A stretch of 64,000 nucleotides of DNA from DASRHT01 sp035293765 (GTDB lineage Bacteria; Chloroflexota; Ktedonobacteria; Ktedonobacterales; Ktedonobacteraceae), in the NCBI GenBank assembly GCA_035293765.1, contig DATGMF010000047.1:1-64000 (forward strand), read 5' to 3'. The translations under genes and the position numbers were made by a program. Numbering within the stretch: the stretch's first letter is position 1; each line of letters begins with the position of its first letter. The notes beneath the pieces were generated by a model that worked only from the letters and a program-made list of their open reading frames with translations, did not search any database and was not told the origin of the DNA. Of the stretch, positions 1 through 8,611 are shown in pieces.

Positions 1-1
1 T

Positions 2-346
2 TCGGGGTCCCTTGCGGTCAAAGTCGATGCCGATTATACGTCAAAGGGCTGTCCCAAGTGTGGGCACATCGCGAATGAGAACCGGCCAAACAAGGGGTTG
101 CTCTTTACGTGTCAGAACCCGATGTGTGGGTATATTCTGCATGCTGATCTGGTTGGCGCGCGTAATCTGGTGATGAGAACGCTCGTGCTTCGACACGATT
201 GGAGCACGACGGGGCTTCTGTCAATGGCCCCTGATGCCTCGGACCGTGAAGCCAAAGCTGCACGCCTCAAACGGTATGCAGAATTGCGGTGGAGTCCAGA
301 GGTAAGCCGAAAGGCAAGCCTGCGGTCTCAGACCGCAGGTCATTGA
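2..346 (+). CDS. tnpB: TnpB (IS200/IS605 OrfB) C-terminal fragment, cut by window edge
   Basis: The frame is open from the window edge, so only the last 114 residues are visible. They hold the TnpB zinc ribbon, with cysteine pairs CPKC and CQNPMC, followed by the conserved HADLVGARNL block. The Asp there is the last RuvC-type catalytic residue. TnpB is the RNA-guided nuclease encoded by IS200/IS605 elements. Whether the upstream part is intact, or a tnpA is present, cannot be seen. The last codons overlap a perfect hairpin at the element's right end. Confidence 0.88.
   Translation, partial: SGSLAVKVDADYTSKGCPKCGHIANENRPNKGLLFTCQNPMCGYILHADLVGARNLVMRTLVLRHDWSTTGLLSMAPDASDREAKAARLKRYAELRWSPEVSRKASLRSQTAGH
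319..339 (+). other. Hairpin at tnpB 3' end, probable right end/omega-RNA scaffold
   Basis: A perfect 9-bp stem CCTGCGGTC/GACCGCAGG with a TCA loop lies inside the last tnpB codons. In IS200/IS605 elements the right-end hairpin overlaps tnpB and forms part of the omega-RNA (reRNA), whose guide is the DNA just outside the element. The guide would then lie at about 345-375. The position and shape fit; RNA production is inferred. Confidence 0.5.
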
Positions 347-385
347 CGGATAGACTGTAGGATGTTTAGCTTGTTGGTTGGAACG

Positions 386-1633
386 CTACGCCGTTTTCTG
401 TTCGAAGCGGAAGAAGCGCATGGCGATCACAAAACAGATGATGCCATAAGCCAGCAAGCCGAGCAGATCAGGTAGAATCTGAGTAAAATCTTTCCCCAGG
501 ATCATAATGCCGTTCAGCCCCTCCATTGCCCACGCTGTAAGGCCCAGCTTGGCGACCGATTGCATCCATTGTGGCTCCAGGAAGAGCGGCCACCACGCGC
601 CCCCTATGGCGGAAGAGACCAGCACCACCAGGCTGACGATGGGGTTGAGCTGGCGGCGGGTTTTGACGATAGAGACCAGCAGAATACCCAGGCCCGTTGC
701 GGCAAAACTGGTCGCCACCAGCAGGGCAATCAACATGGGCCAGGAGCCGACATCCAGGTGAAACGCGAGATAGCCGATGGCAAAGAGCACAGACAACTGT
801 ATCAGAGTAAGGATAAACTGGGCCAGCAGTTTGCCACCGAGCAGCGCGTATTTATGAATGGGCGCGATCAGCAGGCGGCGGAATGTGCCTTCCTCCTTCT
901 CTTCCAGGATAGTTGCGGCGGCAGCGTTGATACCGAAAAGGGCAAAAAAGATAGCATAACCAGGAACGAGCTGGTCGAAAGCATTGATCTTTGTCGCGTG
1001 GCCCACCGTGAGCGATTGCACCGCAGATTGCCCTCCAGCCGCACTGGCCTGCCCCACGCTGCTGATAATCTTCTGCGCATTAATCGTATTTTGAGCGCAA
1101 TGGTTGCCCGGCTGGTTACAAACGCCAGACACCTGCCCCATAGCAGCAGAGCCTGCCAGTTGGGAGCTGATCACGCCGGTCACAATATTTTGCACGATGG
1201 TGGCACGCGGATCATTATTGCTCGGCAGCGCGTAAAATTGGACCAGATTTTTGGGGGTTGTGCCGTTGCGAGCGGCGGCAATAATATTATCGGTTGTACC
1301 CGCCGGAATAACCACGCCTGCGTTCACATCGCTGCTATTGGCTACCTGATCGGTGACCTGTTGGGCGTTCTGGTACTGATGGACGGTAATCTTCAATTGA
1401 TCCGCATTGATCTGGAGCGCGTTGACGATAGCTGCGCCAACGTAGCCGCTATCCTGGTTGCTGACGGCAACATTGATGGTAATCTGGCTCGACGTGCCCC
1501 CAAACAGGTTGCCAAAGGCCAGGCCGATGACTGCGATGAGTATGAGAGGGACGGCCAGCATAAAGAAGAAAGAATTTTTGTCTTTCAGCGTCTGTAACAG
1601 GTCTTTTTTGGCGATATACCAGATTGTCCTCAT
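386..1633 (-). CDS. ABC-2 type transporter permease
   Basis: Membrane subunit of an ABC exporter, 415 residues from the ATG at 1633, which has a GAAGGA ribosome binding site. An upstream ATG at 1675 lacks one. One membrane segment lies near the N-terminus, followed by a large extracytoplasmic domain of about 170 residues, then five hydrophobic segments in the C-terminal half (ABC-2 architecture, YhgE/DrrB class). The helix-loop EEKEEGTFRRLLIAP is typical of the cytoplasmic coupling region. It is the second gene of an operon with the ATPase just upstream. Substrate unknown; drug or lipid export is the usual role. Confidence 0.88.
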   Translation of the reverse strand: MRTIWYIAKKDLLQTLKDKNSFFFMLAVPLILIAVIGLAFGNLFGGTSSQITINVAVSNQDSGYVGAAIVNALQINADQLKITVHQYQNAQQVTDQVANSSDVNAGVVIPAGTTDNIIAAARNGTTPKNLVQFYALPSNNDPRATIVQNIVTGVISSQLAGSAAMGQVSGVCNQPGNHCAQNTINAQKIISSVGQASAAGGQSAVQSLTVGHATKINAFDQLVPGYAIFFALFGINAAAATILEEKEEGTFRRLLIAPIHKYALLGGKLLAQFILTLIQLSVLFAIGYLAFHLDVGSWPMLIALLVATSFAATGLGILLVSIVKTRRQLNPIVSLVVLVSSAIGGAWWPLFLEPQWMQSVAKLGLTAWAMEGLNGIMILGKDFTQILPDLLGLLAYGIICFVIAMRFFRFEQKTA

Positions 1634-1677
1634 AGCGATAGTTCCTTCTAAATTTTTATGCAGATGCTCATGCATAG

Positions 1678-2496
1678 TTAGTCGCGGAGCGTTTTGCCGG
1701 TGAGCTGGATGAACAATTCCTGCAAACCGTGCGGGCGCTGCACTTCACGAGTCTGGTCGCGTAACGCCAGCAGTTGCTCAAGCGTGCCCATAGCGATGAT
1801 GCGCCCCTCATTCATAATGGCGATATGATTGCAGAGCCGTTCAGCCTCCTCCATATAGTGCGTGGTATAGAGGATGGTGGTACCCTGATCGCGCAGTTGC
1901 TCTATTGTAGCAAAAATGTGCTCGCGCGACTGAGGATCTACCCCGACCGTTGGCTCATCCATTAATAAGAATTTGGGCTGGTGGAGCAGCGCGATAGCCA
2001 GATTGATGCGGCGCTGCATGCCCCCTGAGAATGTCTTGATAGGGTCTTTGCGCCGCTCGTAGAGGCCAACAAATTGTAATACATCGCGGGCGCGTGTTTT
2101 ACGTTCCTGCCTGGATAAGCCATAGATTTCGCCAAAGAACTCCAGATTTTCCAGGGAATTTAAGTCTTTATAAAGGGCGATCTCCTGCGGCACAACGCCG
2201 ATCACGCGTTTGACTTTCATCGGCTCATGCGTCACTGAAAGTCCATCAATGATGGTATCGCCCGTTGTGGGTTTGAGGTAGCTGCACATCATATTGATGG
2301 TGGTACTTTTGCCTGCGCCATTAGGCCCAAGCAACCCGAAGATTTCGCCCTCGCCAATGCTGAACGAGACGTCTTTCACCGCCTCAATCTTGTCGAAGGT
2401 TTTGACAAGGTGCTGCACCTGTACACTGGCAGGCCGCCCGTCTTTGGGTAGATGAATAGGGCCGGTCTGAGGTGAATACGAGATTGGCGGTTCCAC
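1678..2496 (-). CDS. ABC transporter ATP-binding protein (DrrA-like)
   Basis: Nucleotide-binding subunit, 272 residues, starting at GTG behind AAAGGAG. Walker A is GPNGAGKST, the signature is FSGGMQRR and Walker B is LLMDEPTVGVD. The histidine switch follows in YTTHYMEEAE. The C-terminal tail is short. It sits directly upstream of the ABC-2 permease, so the two probably form one exporter of the daunorubicin-resistance/ABC-2 class. Confidence 0.92.
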   Translation of the reverse strand: MEPPISYSPQTGPIHLPKDGRPASVQVQHLVKTFDKIEAVKDVSFSIGEGEIFGLLGPNGAGKSTTINMMCSYLKPTTGDTIIDGLSVTHEPMKVKRVIGVVPQEIALYKDLNSLENLEFFGEIYGLSRQERKTRARDVLQFVGLYERRKDPIKTFSGGMQRRINLAIALLHQPKFLLMDEPTVGVDPQSREHIFATIEQLRDQGTTILYTTHYMEEAERLCNHIAIMNEGRIIAMGTLEQLLALRDQTREVQRPHGLQELFIQLTGKTLRD

Positions 2497-2713
2497 GAAT
2501 AGAGGCTCCTTTATTGCTCGGTTATAATTAAAAACATTCAGAGTAGTTTACGATTGACATTACTTCCAGGTTGGAGGGATTCTTCACAGTGGGATCGTCT
2601 GCTTTCAGATTAGTAGGAGATCATTAGAACGATGACAGAAACTATTGGCATCTGGTGCGGAGAGGGGGAGCTGTACGCGGATGTTCGTCCTGCTCCACTT
2701 GAAGAAAATCAAC

Positions 2714-3244
2714 TCACTCTTCTGTCGCCAGCACGCGTCGCCTATGAAAAGCGGGTGAGGGAGAGAGTCTGGCCTGCGAGAGGAATGCAGCATCATTTTG
2801 CTTATAAACTCGTAAATACATAAATGTCTCCGCATCTCGCACGCCGGGCACCTTATAAAGCTTTTCGGTGAGAAACTGCAAAAAGTGATCGTTGTCGCGG
2901 CAGACAATTTCCGCCAATAGATCAAAGTGACCAGCGCAAACGACCAGGTAGATAACCTCATCAAAAGCGGCAATGGCGTCTGCGGCCTCTAACAATTGAT
3001 CGCCCGAGACGCGGATACCAATCATGTTCGCGAGCGTGTACCCCATTTTTGCAGGGTTAGTGACAGCGACAATCTGTATCGTCTGGGTGTTGATAAGATG
3101 CCCTACGCGCTGGCGAACGCTTGCTTCCGAAATTCCCAGATCGGCAGCTATTTTAGTAAAAGGTCGCCTTCCATCCTGTTGCAGGGCCTCGATAATGCGC
3201 AGGTCCAGCTCGTCTACGGCGGCCTTGTGGTTTTGCTGTTCCAT
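2714..3244 (-). CDS. Lrp/AsnC family transcriptional regulator
   Basis: 176 residues. The N-terminal AsnC-type winged helix (about 10-70) includes the LDLRIIEALQQDGRRPFTKIA start and the recognition helix SEASVRQRVGHL. A RAM/ligand-binding domain follows, with the typical VCAGHFDLLAEIVCRD stretch. It is divergent from the HDAC-like gene across 66 bp and so may regulate it. The short C-terminal tail is longer than usual for the family. The ribosome binding site (TTAGGT) is weak. Confidence 0.9.
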   Translation of the reverse strand: MEQQNHKAAVDELDLRIIEALQQDGRRPFTKIAADLGISEASVRQRVGHLINTQTIQIVAVTNPAKMGYTLANMIGIRVSGDQLLEAADAIAAFDEVIYLVVCAGHFDLLAEIVCRDNDHFLQFLTEKLYKVPGVRDAETFMYLRVYKQNDAAFLSQARLSPSPAFHRRRVLATEE

Positions 3245-3310
3245 AGTGGACCTAATAGTATCATGCTGCTATGATTAATGCAAGAAATAGTTATCAGAAA
3301 GGACGCTTAT

Positions 3311-4450
3311 ATGCATCCCTTCCGTACCGGTTTTGTTTTTGATGAACATTTTTTAGCCCACGATACAGGCATGGAAGCAGTAGTCGAGATGCGTGCTGGC
3401 TCGTTTAGCCTCTCTCCAGAGCCGCATCCCTCGTCTTTAGCTATCACAAAAAGAATCAAGGAGTTTCTTGATGGCTCTGGCTTAACTGCGCAGATGCTGC
3501 CGCTCGCCGCCCGTGTCGCTACTGAAGATGAACTGGCAGTCTATCACACCCGCGATTATATTGCAGGCATCAGAGCCTGTGCCAAAGGGGGGCCAACCAG
3601 CGGGCCGTGGGGGGAAGTGGATGAAGAGACCGTGCTAAGCCCCGGCTCATTCGAGGCGGCCCTCTATGCTGCGGGCGGCGCTATGAATGCGGTCAGCGCC
3701 GTTATAGAGGGGAGAGTGCGTAACGCGTATGCCCTGTTACGTCCTCCAGGGCATCATGCGATGAGCAATATGGCGCTGGGGTTTTGTATCTTCAATAATA
3801 CGGCTATCGCGGCCCACCATGCGTGCAACGTTTATCAGCTTGATCGCATCATGGTAGTAGATTGGGATGTGCATCATGGTAATGGCATTCAGGACGCCTT
3901 TTATCGCGACCCTGGCGTGCTATTCGTCTCGCTGCACCAGGAGAACTGGTTTCCGCAGCATTCCGGTATGCTGGATCAGGTGGGCAGCGGCAGGGGGGCA
4001 GGCTATACCATCAATATTCCGTTGCCGCCAGGAACGGGAGATAGGGGCTATATCGCCGCTTTTGAGCAACTGGTGCTGCCGATAGGCTTGCAGTATCGTC
4101 CCCAGCTAATTATAATCACCGCAGGTCAAGACCCCTCCTGGCTGGACCCCTTAGCCCAGATGATGGTCACGATGAATGGCTTCCGCAAAATGTCTGAGTT
4201 GATGGTCAATCTCGCCGAAGAGGTGTGCGATGGACGCTTAGTGATGCTGCAAGCGGGTGGCTACAGCGCGCCGTATGTCCCCTATTGCACTGCTGCCGCC
4301 GTTGAGCCGCTGGTCGGCGTCGATCTGGGCATTGTCGATCTCTATGCCGGAGCGCCAGAACTCGAACGCTGCCAGACGATCTTCTCGCAAGAGACGCAGA
4401 ACGCATTGCTGGCTGCCCTCGAATGGCATCGGCGCTGGTGGAGCATATAG
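3311..4450 (+). CDS. Histone-deacetylase-family (class II-like) deacetylase
   Basis: 379 residues from the ATG at 3311, which has an AAAGGA site; an upstream ATG at 3278 has none. Family features are the active-site His pair in RPPGHH (148/149), zinc ligands D186 and H188 in DWDVHHGNG, a third Asp at D274 in AGQDPSW, and the GGY catalytic-Tyr motif near the C-terminus. Bacterial members remove acetyl groups from small amides, polyamines or proteins (acetoin utilisation/acetylpolyamine amidohydrolase relatives). The usual FDAH after the third ligand is replaced by QDPSW. The substrate cannot be read from sequence. Confidence 0.9.
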   Translation: MHPFRTGFVFDEHFLAHDTGMEAVVEMRAGSFSLSPEPHPSSLAITKRIKEFLDGSGLTAQMLPLAARVATEDELAVYHTRDYIAGIRACAKGGPTSGPWGEVDEETVLSPGSFEAALYAAGGAMNAVSAVIEGRVRNAYALLRPPGHHAMSNMALGFCIFNNTAIAAHHACNVYQLDRIMVVDWDVHHGNGIQDAFYRDPGVLFVSLHQENWFPQHSGMLDQVGSGRGAGYTINIPLPPGTGDRGYIAAFEQLVLPIGLQYRPQLIIITAGQDPSWLDPLAQMMVTMNGFRKMSELMVNLAEEVCDGRLVMLQAGGYSAPYVPYCTAAAVEPLVGVDLGIVDLYAGAPELERCQTIFSQETQNALLAALEWHRRWWSI

Positions 4451-4582
4451 AAATAGCAAATTCTTTAGATTGCATTGTGTATGGCCCTATAACGATTATT
4501 ACGTACCGGTTGAGTCTTCTTTGCTTGAACAGCCGTGTTAATGGTAGTGATTGGATTTCACGAATTTCTATGGAGGGAAAAT

Positions 4583-4852
4583 ATGACTATTACCTTCGTA
4601 CAATTTATTGTATGGCTGATCATCGCGGCCATCATTGGATTTTTGGGAGAGCTTATCGCGGGGCGTCGCGCGCCAGCAGGGATCATCGGTGCGATCATGG
4701 TTGGTTTGTTTGCCATCTTTCTTATTGTCGGCTTCTTCCATTTCTCCATCGCTGGCGAACCAACTATCTCCGGCGTTCCATTAGTCAGCACTATTATCGC
4801 TGCTATCATGCTTGTCATCATCTGGAGCAGCCTTGCTTCGCGCCGCCTCTAA
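4583..4852 (+). CDS. GlsB/YeaQ/YmgE family stress-response membrane protein
   Basis: 89 residues from ATG behind GGAGGGAAAAT. Three hydrophobic segments match the transglycosylase-associated family: WLIIAAIIGFLGELIAG, GIIGAIMVGLFAIFLIVGF and a last one near the end. The GELIAGRRAPAGIIGAIMVG loop is the family signature. The role is poorly defined; homologues respond to envelope or acid stress. Confidence 0.85.
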   Translation: MTITFVQFIVWLIIAAIIGFLGELIAGRRAPAGIIGAIMVGLFAIFLIVGFFHFSIAGEPTISGVPLVSTIIAAIMLVIIWSSLASRRL

Positions 4853-4926
4853 AGCCCTCAAGCATTATCCTTTATGTGTTATGCTCAACTAAGCGTTTTA
4901 TTGGATTATTAGCTGTTGTTATTGTG

Positions 4927-4959
4927 CTCCTCGCCAAGACAAGCAGTGCTGGCGAGGAG
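4927..4959 (+). terminator. Probable terminator hairpin after the GlsB-like gene
   Basis: Perfect 10-bp stem CTCCTCGCCA/TGGCGAGGAG with a 13-nt loop, followed by TTATCTTTA. It lies 75 bp after the stop codon. Confidence 0.6.
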
Positions 4960-5050
4960 TTATCTTTATGCTGCTAACGCTCAACTCTACCGGAAAATAG
5001 CCAGTCCCGGCACGTTTTTCAACAAACGCCATGTGCGAGTAGGGCCGCCA

Positions 5051-5212
5051 CAGGGCAAGCGCGAGGCATTGCCCCTACCCATCCATCGTGCCATGATCCA
5101 TCATCGCAGCCACCGCCACAGGGCAACCCCTGGCGCTTGCCCTGCTGGGGATAGGGGATGACGGGCGAGCGGCAGGACGTCTGGCTAGGGGCAATGCCTC
5201 GCGCTTGCCCTG
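5051..5212. repeat. Palindromic repeat cluster (GGGGCAATGCC type)
   Basis: A 27-bp unit at 5051-5077 recurs as its exact reverse complement at 5186-5212. A diverged partial copy sharing GCGCTTGCCCTGCTGGGG lies between them (about 5118-5158). Together they can fold into a long stem. The 457-bp gap between the GlsB-like gene and rluA otherwise shows only a terminator hairpin. The TAGGGGCA core also occurs at 8536-8543 and 8597-8604, suggesting a dispersed REP-like or MITE-like family. Confidence 0.75.
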
Positions 5213-5309
5213 CTGGGGTGCCCGCGATGATGGGGCTTGCTTGCACATCGGGTTAACAATGTTGGCTGTTGATTTGACGAGCGCAGGCTGTACACCTATA
5301 CTGCTCTCT

Positions 5310-6233
5310 ATGGAAACAGCAGGCTTTTCTGTTATTTATCAAGATCACCACTTGTTGATTGTGAACAAGGCGGCAGGTGTTGTCATTCACCCCACGTATA
5401 AACACGCGGATGATACGATGTGGGACGCCCTGCTGACATACCTGGAGCAGCAGGAAAAAGAGCCGTGGTCCCCGCCTGAGTTACCGGATGAGCCGCAATG
5501 GACGCAGGCTCCCCTTGCCGTGCAAGAGATGTTGCGGGCCAGGCGTATAGAGCGTTTCTGGAAAGAGTATGGTTCCCTGCCTCGTCCCTGCCTGTTGCAC
5601 CGGTTGGATAAGGATACTTCGGGTATCGTCGCGTTGGCTTGTACTGAGCGGGCTCGCCGCCATCTTGTTGCGCAGTTCCACGATCATACGATTGTAAAGC
5701 GGTACCTGGCCGTTGTGCGGAAAGGCTCTCCCTCCTGGGCAAATCCACGTACCACGCTGATGGTCTCGCGAGAGCGTCCCGAGGGCGTAACAGAGCCGAT
5801 TGATCCCTCATGCGCTTTTGCTGCGTTGGGAAACACTGTTGTGCTCAATGGCCCTTTGCAGCGCGATCCAGATGATCGCCGCCGCTGCATCGTGGCTGCT
5901 GGTGGGCAGGAAGCTTTGACGAAATTCAGGGTGCTGGCGACCGAAAACGGCTTTATGCTCTTAGAGGCGCGTCCTATCACCGGGCGAACGCATCAGATCC
6001 GCGCTCATCTTGCCGCGCTAGGCTACGCCATTGTGGGTGATCAGACCTATGCTCCTCCTGCTGATCAGGGAACGCCGGAGGCAGAGCTTGATCGCCAGTT
6101 TCTGCATGCAGCGAGCCTGATGCTGCATCGCTTTCCCGATAATGCGCTCACAACCTTCGTGGCTCCCTTAGCTGACGATCTGGCGCGGTGGCTAAAGCAT
6201 CATTTTCCTTCGGCTTTGATGCATATTACGTAG
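5310..6233 (+). CDS. RluA-family RNA pseudouridine synthase
   Basis: 307 residues from ATG 5310. Converts specific uridines in rRNA or tRNA to pseudouridine. The catalytic motif HRLDKDTSGI carries the invariant Asp. Downstream are the KRYLAVV and EARPITGRTHQIRAHLAALG motifs of the RluA/RluC/RluD class. No N-terminal S4 domain is seen. The start is uncertain: no good ribosome binding site is present, and the frame stays open to 5205 through the repeat region. A long insert (about 45-90) separates the first strand from the catalytic motif. Confidence 0.9.
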   Translation: METAGFSVIYQDHHLLIVNKAAGVVIHPTYKHADDTMWDALLTYLEQQEKEPWSPPELPDEPQWTQAPLAVQEMLRARRIERFWKEYGSLPRPCLLHRLDKDTSGIVALACTERARRHLVAQFHDHTIVKRYLAVVRKGSPSWANPRTTLMVSRERPEGVTEPIDPSCAFAALGNTVVLNGPLQRDPDDRRRCIVAAGGQEALTKFRVLATENGFMLLEARPITGRTHQIRAHLAALGYAIVGDQTYAPPADQGTPEAELDRQFLHAASLMLHRFPDNALTTFVAPLADDLARWLKHHFPSALMHIT

Positions 6234-6246
6234 CTTCTGTAGGAGC

Positions 6247-7782
6247 TTATACTGTCTCTGCTGCTGGCTGAGATTGGCGTGCGAGTGGAAGCGTAAACCA
6301 GAAAGTTGATCCGCCGCCGGGAGTACTTTCCACCCCAACTCTTCCCTTATGTTGTTCGATGATGATCTGGCAGATATAGAGGCCCAGCCCCAGGCCCGCG
6401 CCATTGCTATGTTGCCTCTCAATCCACTCGACGCGATAAAAACGTTCCCAGATGCGCCCCTGCTCTTCGAGTGTAAGCCCTGGTCCCTCATCTCGCACGG
6501 CGATCTGTGCCTGCTGCCCCTCAATTGCCAGTTGGACCGAAATGGGGCTATCTATCGGCGAGTATTGATGGGCGTTGGTCAAATAATTGCTGATCACCTG
6601 ACGAATACGAGCCTCGTCGGCCATAACTGGGATGAGGTCTGTAGAGTTGATGTTGCTCTCAATGCGGCGCCGGGTGGTTGTGGTAAGAAGGTCCTCGATA
6701 GCTTCAAAGAGAATGGTTGCCAGATTACAGGGTTTTGGGTGGAACGAAAGCCGGTCCGCCTGAAGCCGCGCAATCTCTAACAGATCGCTTACCAGGCGAT
6801 CCTGGATGTTTACCGGACGCTCGGCGCATTCGAGGATGTGCTGTATCTCGGCGAGTCTGTCTCGCGCTGCTGTGTCTTCCAGGGGGATTGCTTGCAGATA
6901 AGTAGCAATTTGCCTCTGGGCTAGCTGTATACCGGTTTTGATCGTCGTCAGGGGAGTTCTCATTTCGTGACCGATGATGCTAAGAAATTCTTCCATACGT
7001 TGATTGGCGATGCGCATCACCAACTCTCTGGCCTGCGCTTCCGCCCTCTCACGTTGCAGTCGCTCGCGCTCCATTGCCAGAGCTGAAAACCTGGCTGCCG
7101 CCTGGATGATAGCCAGCTCTTCTTCGGTATACTCGCGTTTTGCGCTTCTGTGCCCCAGGAATAGTATGCCTATAAGTTGCTGATCAAGAAGAATAGGGGC
7201 CGCAAAGATCTTGCTGATCCTGGACCAGGTCTGCATACTGAATGGCGGTTGCCTCAGGTCTATTTGTAATATTGTGCCAGTTCTCAGATAGGTACCGGCG
7301 GCAGGATATTGTAGCCATTCAGCGAGGGAGTTTCCTTCAATATTTGCGTTCCAGCCAGGCTCGCTGCTGGCGTATTTTGTTGTAACTGCCAGAAAATGCA
7401 AAATATCTGTTCCGGGTTCCATAATAGCCAGCCCGGCGCATATGCATTGCAGGATATCGCAGATCAGTGCCACCAGCCGCTTCCCAATAGTATGGATGGC
7501 GGGTGAAGTCTCTGCGGTATTTACAGATGCGCCGAAAGGCGTGGCCCCGGTGGAGGGCGCTGGAACTGTTTCCAGCAGTGTGAGCAGTCCTGTCAGCGTT
7601 TGCCGGGTGTTGCGTTTTAAACGAGATTTTCCTGTTGCTTTATGAAAGACACTGACGGCGTCAGTAGTTGGCGGTGCCTGATTATAGGATGGTGCTGCAC
7701 TCCCTACGTTATGTTCTTTATACTGAAAATGCTTTTTGCCGACGATGATACTCTGATGCTCCGGTTGTTGATTGGACTCCAT
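6247..7782 (-). CDS. Cytosolic GAF-domain sensor histidine kinase
   Basis: 511 residues from ATG 7782 behind AAAGGGAC. The frame is open further upstream, but that part overlaps the divergent gene and has no coding character. Order: low-complexity N-terminus, a GAF domain (about 85-235), a coiled linker, HisKA with phospho-acceptor H272 in IIGHEMRTPLT, then HATPase_c with N box SNYLTNAHQYSP, G1 DEGPGL and G2 GAGLGLGLYI. No membrane segment is visible, so it probably senses a cytoplasmic ligand or redox signal. No response regulator is adjacent. Confidence 0.9.
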   Translation of the reverse strand: MESNQQPEHQSIIVGKKHFQYKEHNVGSAAPSYNQAPPTTDAVSVFHKATGKSRLKRNTRQTLTGLLTLLETVPAPSTGATPFGASVNTAETSPAIHTIGKRLVALICDILQCICAGLAIMEPGTDILHFLAVTTKYASSEPGWNANIEGNSLAEWLQYPAAGTYLRTGTILQIDLRQPPFSMQTWSRISKIFAAPILLDQQLIGILFLGHRSAKREYTEEELAIIQAAARFSALAMERERLQRERAEAQARELVMRIANQRMEEFLSIIGHEMRTPLTTIKTGIQLAQRQIATYLQAIPLEDTAARDRLAEIQHILECAERPVNIQDRLVSDLLEIARLQADRLSFHPKPCNLATILFEAIEDLLTTTTRRRIESNINSTDLIPVMADEARIRQVISNYLTNAHQYSPIDSPISVQLAIEGQQAQIAVRDEGPGLTLEEQGRIWERFYRVEWIERQHSNGAGLGLGLYICQIIIEQHKGRVGVESTPGGGSTFWFTLPLARQSQPAAETV

Positions 7783-7975
7783 GCGTTGATGTCCCTTTAC
7801 GTGAATTTGATAGAATGTATTCCTGACGGTTATCTCATCTGTTGCTAGTGTAGTGCTATTGATGCACGATGTCAATCGAAATGTATATTTTAGAGGAAGA
7901 GATGGATTGCTTACTACTGGCCCGCTTTGCTCGCATGTTACAATATGCGCAGCGTCAATAGGGGGAGAGGATTTT

Positions 7976-8524
7976 ATGCAAGGGCAAGAATATCCTGCGA
8001 ATAGCGGCCAGTTTGCCAATCTTGGCGAGAACGAGAAGAGGAAGCGGTTGGATGCGATGGTAAGGATCTGGCAGAGCGATACCGAACGCCGTCTTAAACG
8101 CGAAGGATTGGAAACCTTTATCAAGGCTGCCGGATTAGATGATTATCGCTATATTGTCTGGCTGCGTTTCCCAGAGTGGGAGCGTTCCGTTGTGGTTGGG
8201 CAGGTGATCACATTACGGCGTTCCGAGCAGGATGGAGCGGACCTTCCCACCCTGTTTAGCGCCTGGCGACGCGATCCTCTGCTCAAAGCCATGCCTGACT
8301 GGAAAAAGCAGCTTCCCGACGAAACCGTTTTCAATATTTCCGTGCGGCTCACGCCCGGAGGGCTGGGCGAAGGTAGCAAATGGGCAACAGCGATGCCAAA
8401 GGAGATGGTCCCTCGCTACCGGCCCGGCTGGCCTACGCAGCAGGAATGGGTGGCCTGGACGCGCTCTTTCGACTGGCTCTCCGTGGCAGTCGGTTTTATT
8501 CGCGCGATGCTGGATTCGCTCTGA
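7976..8524 (+). CDS. Hypothetical protein, 182 residues
   Basis: Starts at ATG 7976 behind GGGGGAGAGG. The protein is soluble and rich in Trp, Arg and Glu, with YIVWLRFPEWERSVVVGQV and a C-terminal WPTQQEWVAWTRSFDWL. No catalytic motif or known family was recognised. It is divergent from the histidine kinase and convergent with the oxidoreductase, so it is probably a single-gene unit. A perfect hairpin follows 4 bp after the stop. Confidence 0.75.
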   Translation: MQGQEYPANSGQFANLGENEKRKRLDAMVRIWQSDTERRLKREGLETFIKAAGLDDYRYIVWLRFPEWERSVVVGQVITLRRSEQDGADLPTLFSAWRRDPLLKAMPDWKKQLPDETVFNISVRLTPGGLGEGSKWATAMPKEMVPRYRPGWPTQQEWVAWTRSFDWLSVAVGFIRAMLDSL

Positions 8525-8527
8525 AAC

Positions 8528-8564
8528 GAGCTGCGTAGGGGCAGGGCTTGCCCCTACGCAGCTC
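8528..8564. terminator. 16-bp perfect hairpin between convergent genes
   Basis: Stem GAGCTGCGTAGGGGCA pairs with its exact complement across a GGGCT loop. It lies between two convergent genes and can act on both strands. It shares TAGGGGCA with the repeats at 5051-5212, so it may be a repeat copy recruited as a terminator. Confidence 0.65.
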
Positions 8565-8611
8565 TCCCTGCGCCCAACCCTGGACTTTGCCCACTGTAGG
8601 GGCAGAACTTG

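Noticed and set aside
560..1597. Long open frame antisense to the ABC permease
   Set aside because: It lies wholly opposite a gene with clear membrane and family features. The peptide is Gln/Arg/His-rich with no domain.
7783..8124. N-terminal extension of the histidine kinase
   Set aside because: It overlaps the divergent 182-residue gene, has no domain, and a good ribosome binding site precedes 7782.
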